The notes below the pieces were generated by a model, which had not been told where the DNA came from, did no database searches, and saw only the letters and a list, made by a program, of their open reading frames with translations. Both the position numbers and the translations under genes were made by a program. Shown here piece by piece: positions 1-13,407 of a stretch of 64,000 bases of DNA. The DNA is from Sipunculus nudus (lineage: Eukaryota > Annelida > Sipuncula > Golfingiida > Sipunculidae): assembly GCA_026874595.1 (NCBI GenBank), contig CM049309.1, forward strand, positions 41,057,079 through 41,121,078, written 5' to 3'. How positions within the stretch are numbered: the stretch's first letter is position 1; each line of letters begins with the position of its first letter.

Positions 1-239
1 CCATTCCACTTAGATTTTAGCCATATTTTCAGTTAGATGTTTGTCCTGCAGTGGCCATGTAAACCGTAAACAGCAATTTATCTAATGTTATTAATTACTT
101 GTTTGCTAGTTATTAATTATTTTCATTGAATGGCTCAATGCAGATGTAAGATGTTTAGTTCATGTCATTTGATTATTATGAGAATATTTGGAAGTAAGTG
201 TTCTGATTAAATGTGAACCAGAGAGATAAATTATCAGTA
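1..239. other. Unannotated AT-rich sequence
   Basis: No open frame, RNA or repeat that I recognise. It leads into the 27-bp minisatellite. Confidence 0.5.
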
Positions 240-435
240 GGGACTCTTCCCTGAAAGAGAGTCAGTTTTAGGATTGAGGTTTTCTAGTCAGGTTTAAGTC
301 TTGTTTAGTACAGAGTGTTTATAGTGAGGTTTAAGGAGTGAGGCTCATTATTAAGGTTTTTAAGGGTGAGGCTTTCTAGTCTGGTTTAGGAAGAATGTGT
401 AAAGTCAGTTTTTAGGAGTGAGGCTCAAGAGTCAG
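240..435. repeat. 27-bp minisatellite, left part
   Basis: Degenerate copies of a unit like AGGAGTGAGGCTCA followed by CTAGTCAGGTTTT. The array resumes at 5553. The break falls between the TTTT run and the AG of a unit, so the two parts were one array before the 436-5552 element entered. Confidence 0.75.
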
Positions 436-889
436 TTTTTTAACTCAGCTGACTGTAAGTCAACTGAAGTATAGGTATGGTGCTTTGTCTGTCATCTGTC
501 TGGCCGTCCATTAGCAGGGCACAAATTATAACTGCTAACCCTAGAACCATGTAACGTGAAATCTAGGGAGGTCCATAAAAATCTCCTTGAAAACCTGAAA
601 TTTAGTCACTGTAACCTATATCCTCTGAGCTATGGGGCTTGAAACTACCCCCCAGAATAATAAAAAATTTGATACAAAACCTCCAGTATCTTGATAATTA
701 ATGTATGGATTGTGATGGATCTTGCCTTGAATATTGACCATGACTAGTTTTGTCAGTTTCTGAAAAGTGATGGCACCACCTGTATTTTTTCTTATTTTAC
801 AAATATTTATCTTCTTTTTATGCCCCCGCCACAAAGTGGCCGGGGCATATAGTTTTACCCATGTCCGTCATTCCGTCCTTCCGAATCAA

Positions 890-3800
890 ACAGTTGTACG
901 GACTTTTTTTCGCAATGCCTGCAGATATTGGCCTGATTTTTGGTGTTTGGGCAGATATAGACCAGTTACAGATTGAATTCGCATTTCGTCCCGGTTGACC
1001 TACTTTTGACCGTTTTACGGCTCCTTAACTTAGAAAATATCATGAAAAATAGAAATTTCATGACAAATACTTATGTACGGACTTTTTTTCACAATGCCTG
1101 CAGATATTTGCCTGATTTTTGGTGTGTAGGCAGATAATGACCAGTTACAGATCGAGTTCGCATTTTGTCCCAGTTGACCTACTTTTGACTGTTTTACAGC
1201 TCCTAAACTTAGAAAATTTCATGAAAAATAGAAATTTTCATGACAAATACACATGTACGGACTTTTTTTCGCAATGCCTGCAGATATTGGCCTGATTTTT
1301 TTGTGTGTGGGCAGATAATGACCAGTTACAGATCGAGTTTGCGTTTCGTCCCAGTTGACCTACTTTTAAACGTTTTACGCCTCCTTAACTTAGAAAATTT
1401 CAGGAAAAATAGAAATATTCATGACAGATACACATGTACGGATTTTTTTTTCACAATGCCTGCAGATATTAGCCTGATTTTTGGTGTGTGGGCAGATATA
1501 GACCAGTTACAGATCGAGTTCGCGTTTCGTCCCGGTTGACCTACTTTTGACCGTTTTACGGCTCCTGAACATAGAAAATATCATGAAAAATATGAAATTT
1601 CATGACAAATACACATGTACAGACTTTTTTTTCGCAATGCCTGCAGATATTGGCCTGATTTTTGGTGTGTGGGCAGATATTGACCAGTTACAGATCGAGT
1701 TCGTGTTTCGTCCCGGTTGACCTACTTTTGACCGTTTTACAGCTCCTTAACTTAGAAAATATCATGAAAAATAGAAATTTCATGACAAATACTTATGTAC
1801 GGACTTTTTTTCACAATGCCTGCAGATATTTGCCTGATTTTTGGTGTGTAGGCAGATAATGACCAGTTACAGATCGAGTTCGCATTTTGTCCCAGTTGAC
1901 CTACTTTTGACTGTTTTACAGCTCCTAAACTTAGAAAATTTCATGAAAAATAGAAATTTTCATGACAAACACACATGTACGGACTTTTTTTCGCAATGCC
2001 TGCAGATATTGGCCTGATTTTTTGTGTGTGGGCAGATAATGACCAGTTACAGATCGAGTTTGCGTTTCGTCCCAGTTGACCTACTTTTAAACGTTTTACC
2101 CCTCCTTAACTTAGAAAATTTCATGAAAAATAGAAATTTTCATGACAAATACACATGTACGGACTTTTTTTCGCAATGCCTGCAGATATTGGCCTGATTT
2201 TTTGTGTGTGGGCAGATAATTACCAGTTACAGATCGAGTTTGCGTTTTGTCCCAGTTGACCTACTTTTAAACGTTTTACGCCTCCTTAACTTAGAAAATT
2301 TCATGAAAAATAGAAATATTCATGACAGATACACATGTACGGATTTTTTTTTCACAATGCCTGCAGATATTAGCCTGATTTTTGGTGTGTGGGCAGATAT
2401 AGACCAGTTACAGATCGAGTTCGCGTTTCGTCCCGGTTGACCTTCTTTTGAACGTTTTACGGCTCCTGAACATAGAAAATATCATGAAAAATATGAAATT
2501 TCATGACAAATACACATGTACAGACTTTTTTTTCGCAATGCCTGCAGATATTGGCCTGATTTTTGGTGTGTGGGCAGATATTGACCAGTTACAGATCGAG
2601 TTCGTGTTTCGTCCCAGTTGACCTACTTTTGATTGTTTTACGGCCCCTGAACATAGAAAATTTCATGTAAAATATAAATTTTCATGACAAATACACTTGT
2701 ACAGACTTTTCTTCGCAATACCTGCAGATATTGGCCTGATTTTTGGTGTGTGGGCAGATAATGACCAGTTACAGATCGAGTTTGCGTTTCGTCCCAGTTG
2801 ACCTACTTTTAAACGTTTTACGCCTCCTTAACTTAGAAAATTTCATGAAAAATAGAAATATTCATGACAGATACACATGTACGGATTTTTTTTTCACAAT
2901 GCCTGCAGATATTAGCCTGATTTTTGGTGTGTGGGCAGATATAGACCAGTTACAGATCGAGTTCGCGTTTCGTCCCGGTTGACCTACTTTTGACCGTTTT
3001 ACGGCTCCTGAACATAGAAAATATCATGAAAAATATGAAATTTCATGACAAATACACATGTACAGACTTTTTTTTCGCAATGCCTGCAGATATTGGCCTG
3101 ATTTTTGGTGTGTGGGCAGATATTGACCAGTTACAGATCGAGTTCGTGTTTCGTCCCGGTTGACCTACTTTTGACCGTTTTACAGCTCCTTAACTTAGAA
3201 AATATCATGAAAAATAGAAATTTCATGACAAATACTTATGTACGGACTTTTTTTCACAATGCCTGCAGATATTTGCCTGATTTTTGGTGTGTAGGCAGAT
3301 AATGACCAGTTACAGATCGAGTTCGCATTTTGTCCCAGTTGACCTACTTTTGACTGTTTTACAGCTCCTAAACTTAGAAAATTTCATGAAAAATAGAAAT
3401 TTTCATGACAAACACACATGTACGGACTTTTTTTCGCAATGCCTGCAGATATTGGCCTGATTTTTTGTGTGTGGGCAGATAATGACCAGTTACAGATCGA
3501 GTTTGCGTTTCGTCCCAGTTGACCTACTTTTAAACGTTTTACCCCTCCTTAACTTAGAAAATTTCATGAAAAATAGAAATTTTCATGACAAATACACATG
3601 TACGGACTTTTTTTCGCAATGCCTGCAGATATTGGCCTGATTTTTTGTGTGTGGGCAGATAATTACCAGTTACAGATCGAGTTTGCGTTTTGTCCCAGTT
3701 GACCTACTTTTAAACGTTTTACGCCTCCTTAACTTAGAAAATTTCATGAAAAATAGAAATATTCATGACAGATACACATGTACGGATTTTTTTTTCACAA

Positions 3801-4330
3801 TGCCTGCAGATATTAGCCTGATTTTTGGTGTGTGGGCAGATATAGACCAGTTACAGATCGAGTTCGCGTTTCGTCCCGGTTGACCTTCTTTTGAACGTTT
3901 TACGGCTCCTGAACATAGAAAATATCATGAAAAATATGAAATTTCATGACAAATACACATGTACAGACTTTTTTTTCGCAATGCCTGCAGATATTGGCCT
4001 GATTTTTGGTGTGTGGGCAGATATTGACCAGTTACAGATCGAGTTCGTGTTTCGTCCCAGTTGACCTACTTTTGATTGTTTTACGGCCCCTGAACATAGA
4101 AAATTTCATGTAAAATATAAATTTTCATGACAAATACACTTGTACAGACTTTTCTTCGCAATACCTGCAGATATTGGCCTGATTTTTGGTGTGTGGGCAG
4201 ATAATGACCAGTTACAGATCAAGTTCACGTTTTGTCCCAGTTCACCTACTTTTGACCGTTTTACGGTGCTCTAACATAGAAAATTTCATAAAAAAGTGCA
4301 CATGTATGGACTTTTTTTCGCAGTGCCAGC
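890..4330. repeat. ~180-bp satellite array, about 19-20 units
   Basis: The unit begins around TGTACGGACTTTTTTTCGCA and includes ATGCCTGCAGATATTGGCCT, GGGCAGATA, GACCAGTTACAGATCGAGTT and TTGACCTACTTTTGACCG. Spacing is about 180 bp throughout. Terminal units are more diverged than central ones. The short open frames seen in it repeat with the unit and are not taken as genes. Confidence 0.93.
1303..4185. repeat. Higher-order repeat: 1443-bp block of eight satellite units, two copies
   Basis: Sequence from about 1303 to 2745 recurs almost unchanged from about 2746 to 4185, an offset of exactly 1443 bp, or 8 units. Unit-specific variants such as GGCAGATAATTACCAG (2210, 3653) and the T-to-C change in ACGTTTTACCCCTCC repeat at the same offset, which shows block duplication rather than unit-by-unit conversion. 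Confidence 0.85.
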
Positions 4331-4590
4331 AGATACGGGCCTCCTAAACTTAAAAAAATTTTCAAAATTTTACAAATGTTTCTAATTTGCCCCAGGCGGG
4401 GGCATTCGTGTCATTCCGACACATCTAGTTTTACTATAAAATGACAACAATCATGTCAGTTTCTCAGCTGTGATTTCATAGATCTAGTGTCCTAAAACCA
4501 GGTGTATTCATTGATCACATGTGGATGCCCTATATTAATCATCCTGTCTGTCCGTCTGTTCTTCTTTTTGTCTGTATGTCCATCTGTCCA

Positions 4591-5270
4591 TCCAAACAAA
4601 TTTGTTTCCAGATGATAACTCCAGGTTGAATTAACATATTGATTTCAAACATGACTTACACATGGCCCACCACTAAAGAAAGAACCTGTATGATTTTTGG
4701 GTCATGAGGTCAAAGGTCAAGGAAACAAAACTCACTTATTTAAAAAGACTTTCCATGTTGCACATTTAGCTGACTTGCCAGTATGAGAAGAGCATAAATG
4801 AATTTGGGATCAAAGGTCAAGGTCACAGGGGCCATCTGTTCACAAATTAGTATCCAGATGATAACTCCGGTTTAGTTGACATATTGGTTTCAAACTGTAC
4901 TTATATATGGCTCACCAATTAAGTAAGAACCTTGTTGATTTTGGGTCAAAAGGTCAAGGTCACAGGACCCATTACTTTAAAAGGAATGTGTTTGAATTTC
5001 AAGCCAAACTTTTCATCACAACCCTTCCATCTTCAAGATATTATTCACCTGCCAATAGGGGAAGATTCTTTTCAATTTGGGTCATAGGGTCAAAGGATAA
5101 GGTCACAGGGCCCATCCATTCACAAATTAGTTTATGGATGATAATTCTGCTTTGGCTAGAAAGATTGGCTTCACACTTGATTTATTTATGACCCATCACT
5201 TAAGTAAGAAACATTTTGATTTTCAGGGTCCAGATGTCAAAGGTGAAGGTCACAGGTGCCACATCGTTAA
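4591..5270. repeat. Three tandem ~270-bp units with GGTCAAAGGTCAAGGTCACA motif
   Basis: Three diverged copies start near 4597, 4845 and 5130, each with CCAGATGATAACTCC-like, then ATGGCCCACCACTTAAGTAAG-like, then GGTCAAAGGTCAAGGTCACA-like blocks. This motif set is familiar from dispersed repeats in bivalve genomes. Short open frames at 4907-5191 and 5276-5485 fall in it and are not convincing genes. Confidence 0.7.
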
Positions 5271-5552
5271 AATGATTGTGGATGCACTGTAAATCAAACT
5301 TTTCATCCCAAACTTTCAATCTTTCACAGATGGCTCACTTGCCCAAAGTGAGTAGATTTCGAGGTTACCTGTTCAGTGTTCAAGGTTGTTACAACAATCT
5401 AAATGCTGCATGTTCAAGGATGGTAAGTTCTAAGAATTTTTTGTCACAAGGTCACAAGACTGTCATTCTGAAGAATTTCTTTTAAAATATCCTTATACTC
5501 ATTAACTTAAAGACAAATTCAGCTAAGCGTCGAGACCCATGGGTCCCTAGTT

Positions 5553-5940
5553 AGAAGTGAGCCTTTCTAGTCCAGTTCAGGAGTGAGTGTTTATAATGAG
5601 CTTTTAGGAGTGAGGCTCACCAGTCAGGTTTTAGGAGTGAGCCTCACCAGTCAAGCTTTAGGAGTAAGGCTCACTAGTCAGCTTCTAGGAGTTAGGGTCA
5701 CTAGTAAGCTTCTAGGAGTTTGGGTCAATAGACAGGTTTTAGGAATGAGGCTTTCTAGTCCAGTTAAAGAGTTTTTCTAGTCAGGTTTTAGGAAAGAGGA
5801 TCACTAGTCAAGTTTTTGGAGTGAGTCTCACAAGTCAGGTTTTAGGATTGAGTCTCTCTGGTCAGGATTAAGGAGTTGACTTTTCAGTTTGTCAGGGTGT
5901 GGATATATTCTGGTTTCAGGAATGAGACTCTCAGGTCAAG
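5553..5940. repeat. 27-bp minisatellite, right part
   Basis: Units such as AGGAGTGAGGCTCA plus CCAGTCAGGTTTT follow each other at 27 bp around 5607-5740, then decay. It continues the array at 240-435. Confidence 0.85.
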
Positions 5941-8900
5941 TGAAGCTTTTCTAAAGCTTAAACCTGTAAATAATAGTTCAATACTATGTCATCACTAGAA
6001 GAATGAAAAATATATAAACCAACAAGAACTCTCTGACACACTGGTCAAAGCAACACAACAATGAGAAACAAGGTAGCAAAACATACATACAGAATGTTGA
6101 CAGGCAAGAGGAGCTTATATTATAATTATGTCTGATGGCATAAGAAGCTGCAAGTGAATGGAGAAAGCATCATATATTATTGACTTTTGAAATGATCTTG
6201 GTATGTAATAAGCTTAGCTGCTTCAGGTGGACCACCAGCTGAAGTCGTTATCCCAGCGCAGGTCGGGAGGAGTAATTACCAAACAAAATATGCTGGATCA
6301 AGGTGATGCTGGGCTGATTCAGTTTGACTGACCTGTTCACTGCAATGTTAGCTGTTACAGTGCTGCCAGTGACAATCAGGTTCTGCTGTTAGAAAGCCCT
6401 GCATTGCCACATCTTTGCTGTATAAAAAAATATTGAAAAAAAAATAGCATAAGAAACCTTGAGAGAGAGCGATGAAGACAGGATCTTCTGTGGCCTCACC
6501 ATATAATTAGCTGCACCCGGAGTTGCGAACGGAGCCTGTGCGTGTACCGACACGGCTCTCTGTATTTACCATGCACACCGTAGTCTTGCCAGAAATCAAT
6601 ATGTGTCTTCTGGAGCATGGGGGGTAGAGATGATCCATGGGATTCGGTTTCGCTTAGGGACAAACAGGCATGGAAGGACTTAACAGAGGAAAGCAAACTG
6701 GAGGTAATGGCCACGCTTTCTCTCCAGCATTGGACTAGTGCTTAGTGTACAGGAACCTGACTATAAACACACAGGCTGCTTCTGTAGGACCTGCTACAGC
6801 ACTGACACAGCCAAGCCCAGCTGCAGGGTTAGGTTGATGCCAGCAACACCAGTTCTTCAAGAGAAATCAATCCAAGCCTATAGCATATTACTTCATAAAG
6901 TCAGCGTAAACAGTGCTGATGTAAAGCGTGGGGTACCCTGTTTTGGAGAGCTGCCATTCAAAGCTCCGTCAAACCTGCATGTAAATTGGGATCTCCAGAC
7001 CTGTGTGTTGCTGATACAGAGTGAGCTGTGCTGGAGGCTGGCAGCGTGACATCAATTACCCCAGCATCCAAGCTTCTTTTTACCCAAAGATTCTCGATCC
7101 AGGATCAGAACCAAACTTGCAAATTGCTTGGGTAGTTGTACTTTCGTCAGAATCCATCAGTGTAGATTGACTTCAAGATATCAAGCAGAAGCTTCTGTTC
7201 TTTACTTTTTGCTAAAAACCAGCCATACATACTGGAAATAATACCTGATCAACAAGGAGGAAAAACCAAGGAGTTGTTTTTCCTTATAAATACCTGGAAA
7301 TTTTTCTTCTTCAAGTTGGTTGTATGATGTAGAATCACCAGCACAAATGCCAGCCGGGAGAATCATGAATTTTTCTCAGCCAGAAAGCTACATTGGTCAG
7401 TATGGACACCTTTGTATACTTTCTTACAACCAAAAATGTTAATTTTGTGTCTGACCTGGCATATTTATATCATAACTTCATTTTATATTGGAAATTGAGA
7501 TGATTTCAAACAAATTTGTTGTGGTCATTTAATAAGATAATTTATTATTTCAGTAACCGTATGTTGATGCTGTGTTTACATATACACATCTGCATATACA
7601 TATAAAGACTTCCAGGTAATCTGCCAGATAATTATGGAAGGCTTGACTAGGAGAGGAAGGGACTTAATGTTTACCCGTAGCAGGTTGCGTATTATCAAAA
7701 TAGCTGAGAAATCAAAATCATTTCAGACAGGAATAAATTGATCGAGCAACCAGTGCAGATTAGATGGCAGTAAAATCAAAATAATTAAGTATAATAAGTT
7801 AGTGGGTTCAGTGACTAATAATAACTTTGATGAATGGTGTTCAATATTGTGTTACCTTGCCTTAATATATGGAATCATATTCAAGAGCCTGACAATTGTG
7901 TATCAGAATATTGCACATATAGTAAAAATGCTAAGACTTGTATATAGAGTTGCTTATCTCTTGAGAAGGGCATGTGATTTAGTATACTCTGCTTGACCCC
8001 TGGGACATATCAGCTATATTTGATATAGTGGTCTTTTATAGGACCCAAGGGATCATGGTTTCAGTGTACTCCATAAAACTTGAGAGATAGGTATAGTGTA
8101 GTACTGCTTGGGATTTTATGAGCATATGGTTTGGTTAAGGCCATGGGACTCTTAGTGTATTATAAAGTGTCCTGTTTGGTAACACTGGGAGAACATGATG
8201 TAGCTTAAACTATAGTACCTCTGGGAAAATGGTTGAGTGCATGGCACTCCATGGACTTCAGACATGTATGATATAGTACACCATGTAGGACTCAACTGGC
8301 TGTCATATGCAATAGAGTCTGTTCCACAGAAATCCAGGGACATACTATTTGGTAAACTTTATTTGGCCCCATGGATTTGCATGGTACTCCATGGGCCAGT
8401 ATACTTCAGGAAAATCCATTCCAGTGGTTTTCTTGTGGTCAAGGGTATTATACTCAAGTTGGCCCTAGTGATAGTTTTGGCCCTTCAGCAATCAAGAAGC
8501 TGGTGAGAATGACAAGTAGGCCTTATCAGCTTAATTGAAAGACATTTTGTCCTAGCTAGATATTCATGGCTGCATAAGTCCAGAGATTTTTTTTATAAAA
8601 TTATAGTATACATTATACTCAGTTGAACATATACTTGGTTCATCAAGGTAGATATGATGCATATATTACCTCTTCATTTCTGGAGAATCATCATATTGAA
8701 GCTGCATTATGAGTTGGCGAGAATGAGACTGTTTTAAATTCCTTTTTTTCTAAATTAAGCCACAGCCTTATCAAGAGAATATACAGTAATATATGGGACC
8801 GTGGACTACATGGTTTTAGACATGGAATTCAGCAAGATATATTAAAGTATACTTCATTAGACTGGGTGCTGTTCATGTAACACCAGGGACACTGAGTTAG

Positions 8901-9183
8901 TGAAAACTGAATTTGAATCAATGGACATGCACTTCATCACATATATTCTATAATATATCCCATGCATTATGAATTCCGTACAATTATTGTTTTACAAATA
9001 CTCACTTTCACTTCAGATACATGGTTTCATAGACATATGTTAAGATATACCAGGTATAATTCATACCACTTGGGGTCATATTGAAATTGGTTATCTGTAC
9101 AAAACTCTACAGGCTTATTATAGAACTCATGGGTCACATGATAGACTATATTAGAGTACAGGGACATGATATCAGGAATATAT

Positions 9184-9187
<4 letters not shown>
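5941..9187. other. No recognised gene
   Basis: A relatively GC-rich patch at 6200-7080 contains open frames on both strands (for example 103 codons at 6738-7049), but none has a recognisable domain. 7980-8480 has loosely repeated words (CCATGGACT, ATAGTACACC) that suggest an old degenerate repeat. Otherwise plain AT-rich DNA. Confidence 0.5.

Positions 9188-9239
<52 letters not shown>
9188..9239. repeat. (TA)n microsatellite
   Basis: About 50 bases of uninterrupted TA dinucleotides. Confidence 0.97.
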
Positions 9240-9242
<3 letters not shown>

Positions 9243-12200
9243 TGAAAATCAATTACAAGTTTCTAGCAGGCATACAGTATATCTATATATGTCAGTCAAG
9301 AATTTGATGCATGATCACTGCAGGAGAATGAGGAGATGAAATATAATGTGATTAAATTAATTAATGAAATTCTTCACAAAATGGAATCAGTATAGGGCAT
9401 TCATGAGGGTGGCCTGCTGTTTCTATAAGTCCCACCACTCTCCGTCCTCATCACATGCACTTGAGCTTTATGCTGATTTTAACACATTTAATATTTATGC
9501 ATGCAATGAACGTTTACAGTTTACCAGAATGATACAGCTATGCTAATAAAGTCAACAATAATTGTAGATAGTTCTGATTATTAAGTACTCTTGAGACAGT
9601 TGTTGATTAACATGAAGTTTAGTTTTATGTAATCGTAAACATATACAAATTTATCAGTAAGAGTGATATGAACAATGGATATAATTTATTACCATACGGA
9701 TCAAGTGTGAAGGAATAGAGTTCCACCTGATAACTACAAGGCCATTGGTGTATAAACAAAGCATAACTTGTGTTTCTGTATTTGATAGGCAGTTCCATCA
9801 TTTTGACATGGAACTCTAGCTCATCTGTCTTCCAGCAGGTAATTGCTGCTAATTATCTGGTGTATGCTAGCTGTTGCTGTGTAGACTGCAGTGCTGCAGA
9901 AATTGAGAGCACATGGTTTGCCTGTTTTCACAGATGTTTTGCCCTGAGGGTTTCTAGAACTGAAAGCTGAGCATGGGCATATGGTTGTCTGTTACCCATA
10001 AAATCCACATTAGTAATAATTTTATGAGTGTTTTATGACTTCTCTTCAGCATAGTTGTCTTTTTTAGTACATGATTGTGATTAAGCACTTGGGATTTTTT
10101 CATAGGATTTGGACTGTTTGACAAGTCCAAAGTGTTTGAGATTACACCATTAAGTGTTTTGAGATTATATCACTGAGTGTTTGAGGGTATTGTGCTTTTA
10201 GATAATATTTACTGAATGTATTTTATTTTACTTTGTTATTTGGTCATATGACTAGAGTATTTGAGATTATATCATTGAGTGTTTGAGATAATTATTTTTT
10301 TTTAGAATGTTTTGAAAGTTTCACAGAATGTTTGGGTTATGTATTTTGGTAACTCTGTATGTGGGAACACTTAAGAAGATTTGTTCATATGGGTAGCAGG
10401 ACAAAACACTCGCACTCTGTTAAAAGATGTATACAAGCTCCATTGCCTCTGTCTGGATCAGTAGCAGGCTATACATAATAAAACTGACCTTTCCCTTTAG
10501 GCTTCACAAAAATTTGGGCAGTAAGAAAGAACATTTTCTGACTTGTAGAACCTGAAAAGAAACTCAGTTCTCCAATACATAAAATTTATTAAGGCTAGCT
10601 CTCCGGAGAAATATCAAAATGGATTATCTGCATGGGATCATTGACACTGTAAATGTTGTCTTACTTAGTGTATTTTTAGTGTGCTATTACTAAACCATAA
10701 ATATAGAGAAATACTGCATAGTCTGGTTAAGGCCAAATAAAAGTCAACTGTACTTAATTAACTCTGAAATATTTTGAAAGATTCCCACCACAACCATTTT
10801 GTCAGGGTTTTCCATATTTTGATACAAATTAATAATTATCTATACATCTCTCCTATTTGCTGAACCAGTTTATGATCAGTGTATTTTGTCTTTCAATCTT
10901 TTGAGAGTACCAGTAATCATTTAACTTTTTGTCAGAAACTTGGATTACTTTTGAATCTTGTTTGGGCCATCAGTCACCAAATGTCTACTTACATTGATAG
11001 ATATATCAGTTTCAACCATAAAAATTGTAATCTTCCTTTCAATGGTTTTCTTCTTGCACACTAGCAAATATTAGGGCCTAACTGGCCTAGTCAGTAAATG
11101 TCAGTACCTTGCCTAGTCAGTAAATGTCAGTAATATGATTTTAGTCATAAGGTTCTGACTGTTCTTATATTTCAGTCATGTGATTATACTAATATACTCA
11201 TACTAGTTGACAGGCTCTTGCTTTCTCATGCTATCATTAAATTCTTCTTGTTTGCTGTATTGTTTGTGAGCTCTCAATGTTATAAAGGATCTGCAACACT
11301 AATTATGTTAATCATTCAATAAATTCACTCAAAAATAAGTTTAGTGTGACAAAATGAATCAACTTCTCCTCACCTTCCATTGATTTAATCTAATTCATTT
11401 CTATTATTTTAACATATGACAAAAAAAAATTCTAAGTATTCCTTTGATATCAGTTAATTTGAAGTAGTAATGCTTTTACAGTGCATATATACTTTAGTTT
11501 TATAATGTGAATGACCGTATACACCCCCACACCATGTTTATATCCCAGGTAAACTAAGCCCACACAGGTGTTTCATTTCTTAACGAGCTTATTTCCATTT
11601 CCACGAGAGAGTAAATAGATTTCTTGTTTGGAAGCAGCTAAAAATAGATTTCAGGTAGAGCTTGATGGAGCAGTAACTGATGTCTTCATCCAGAGTCATT
11701 ATCACTGCATGATGATGATGATACGCCCACCTGACATTTGGCGACATACCAGACCCACCTACGTTCACAGGAGCTTGCCACAGCCTCCTGCGTATAAATC
11801 TCCTGTTCATACAGGGGTGACTGCTGGTATGGCATTTCCCAGCTCTTGCTTGTCTGTATTTGGCCGAGACACTTAATTATATCCCTACTAAATATAGCCA
11901 AGTTGAAATCACTTCACAGTGATGCAGGCCACTCACTCCTGGTAAACAGTAGTCAGGAATAGAAAACATTTGTCAGTTCAATGTTGATTTATTTCATATT
12001 GAGTCATCCGTGTAGAGTTAAATTGCAACTTCATGTTTTAGCCTGTGGTGCACTCATGTATGAATAATAATAAACTTCCTCTCTCTGTAGTGAGAGTTTC
12101 ACCGTGAGCTACATCCTTGTTTGTACATGCCTTGTCCACTTACCTACAGACACACATCTGGAAGGAAGATATTTTCTCAGAGCCATACTGGAAGAGGAAT

Positions 12201-13003
12201 CAACAATTAAGTTGAATTGGTTCTTCCCAATACCAGACCTTTCATTGTGCAGAGTTTATGAAACTCTGTTCACAACCTTTTTATTATTCCTGCTAATAGA
12301 TTTTAAAAAAAAACAGGTGTAAACCTAACCTCCTCATTGGTGTCAAACACAGGTGAAAACCTGGCCTCCTTATCAGTGTCTGTTAAATATTCTTTGATGT
12401 ACAAACATTCTTTGTTGTACAACATTGAAAAGCAGAAGTTAATTGAAGGTACAAATAAAATTTATCTATTGTATTTTAAAGAAAGAAAAATGAATGTCTT
12501 GCAGTCCTTACTCACATGTATTTGCATGAAAATCATCACGTTTTAATACAGTGCTTTGTGACAGGCTGTCTTGAAATCATTATGTATTGCTCAGGAGGTT
12601 GAACCAGGGCTGACTAGGCTGGGATGTATTAAAAACTAACACACCTGCATCGGCTTGATTTCCTTGCTGCTCGGAGTACGTATGATACATTTGAGATTTA
12701 TTCATACTCAGCCTCACTTGGGATGACAAGAACCTGTACAGATACTTAATCAGCAGACAGGGTATGTGTAGCAGAAGGAGACAGGAATTTTTGTTGCCTT
12801 GCTCTGCTTGCCGGACCACCCGCAGCAGATGATCTAAATCATACCACTTTTACCTATTGATTTATGATAAGTGTGCTCCCCATTTTATTTCTGGGTCTGC
12901 AGGATACAGCAGTATTTTTTACAAGGAGATTATGGATGAGAAAGGTTCCTACTGCTGTCATCAATATATTGAGACATATTTATATATCTCTGTAATATAT
13001 ATA
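9240..13003. other. No recognised gene; one degenerate short tandem repeat
   Basis: 10110-10345 contains several loose copies of GTGTTTGAGATTATATCATT-like words at 25-50 bp spacing. The rest shows no gene, RNA or clear mobile element. Open frames here are short and lack domains. Confidence 0.5.
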
Positions 13004-13407
13004 CAGTAGAGCAGCTATTAACCGAACACTGTTTTTCCGAAAAATCGTTCATCCAAAAAATGAAAATTGGCCAATTATCTGAAATTTTACCATTTATCCA
13101 AAATTCGAGCAATAAAAAAATATTCAACAATGATTTGAATTCTGATTTTCCAGGGCCAATCAGCCATAATTTCAATGTATTTTAGATAAAAAAATTATCA
13201 AATTGTTGGAAACCCAACAAAAATGCTGTTGTGAATGTTTATTTTGGACTAGCTTTATTAATTTATCTCAGTCAATCTTAATAAACTCTAGTGCTCGATG
13301 GCAGCTTAACAGTCGTGGTGAAATGTGTGGGATTGTTTGATCAAATGATCATTTATCGGGAAAAAAAACCTGTCCTCCGAGCTTTTTGGATAAATGACAC
13401 TCCACTG
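13004..13407. mobile_element. pogo/Tigger-like MITE, degraded
   Basis: The left end is TA-CAGTAGAGCAGCTATTAACC. The right end read on the other strand is CAGTGGAGTGTCATTTATCC, a typical pogo-type terminus. About 0.4 kb, no transposase. The TA target duplication is clear on the left only. Confidence 0.5.

Larger units (their letters stand above)
819..4428 (+). mobile_element. Satellite-carrying element with hairpin ends and 3' CTAG
   Basis: The left end is a 31-base hairpin (819-849, 14-bp stem with one mismatch, AAA loop). The right end has TGCCCC/GGGGGCA, then the hairpin GTGTC-ATTCC-GACAC (4408-4422), then ATCTAG. TGCCCCCGCC at 821-830 and GGCGGGGGCA at 4395-4404 form a perfect 10-bp inverted repeat near the ends. 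A hairpin a few bases before CTAG is the classic Helitron 3' signature. Tandem repeats inside short hairpin-ended elements recall the 'pearl'/HINE elements described in bivalves. No protein is encoded. Confidence 0.65.
436..5552 (+). mobile_element. 5.1-kb hairpin-ended non-autonomous element (Helitron/Helentron-like, inferred)
   Basis: The left end is a T run and an imperfect hairpin (AACTCAGCTGACT, GTA, AGTCAACTGAAGT; 442-470), followed by a GTCTGTCATCTGTCTGGCCG tract. The right end has the palindrome GACCCATGGGTC and then CCTAGTT (5534-5552). The ends resemble those of the 2.64-kb elements at 44405 and 51483. No transposase or Rep/helicase frame is visible, so it would depend on proteins from elsewhere. 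It splits a 27-bp minisatellite without an obvious long target duplication. The body includes a second element (819-4428) and a three-copy ~270-bp repeat. The class is inferred from end structure only. Confidence 0.6.

Noticed and set aside
1240-3883. Recurring 65-99-codon frames as a small gene family
   Set aside because: They repeat exactly with the ~180-bp satellite unit and its 1443-bp block and run across unit borders without gene features.
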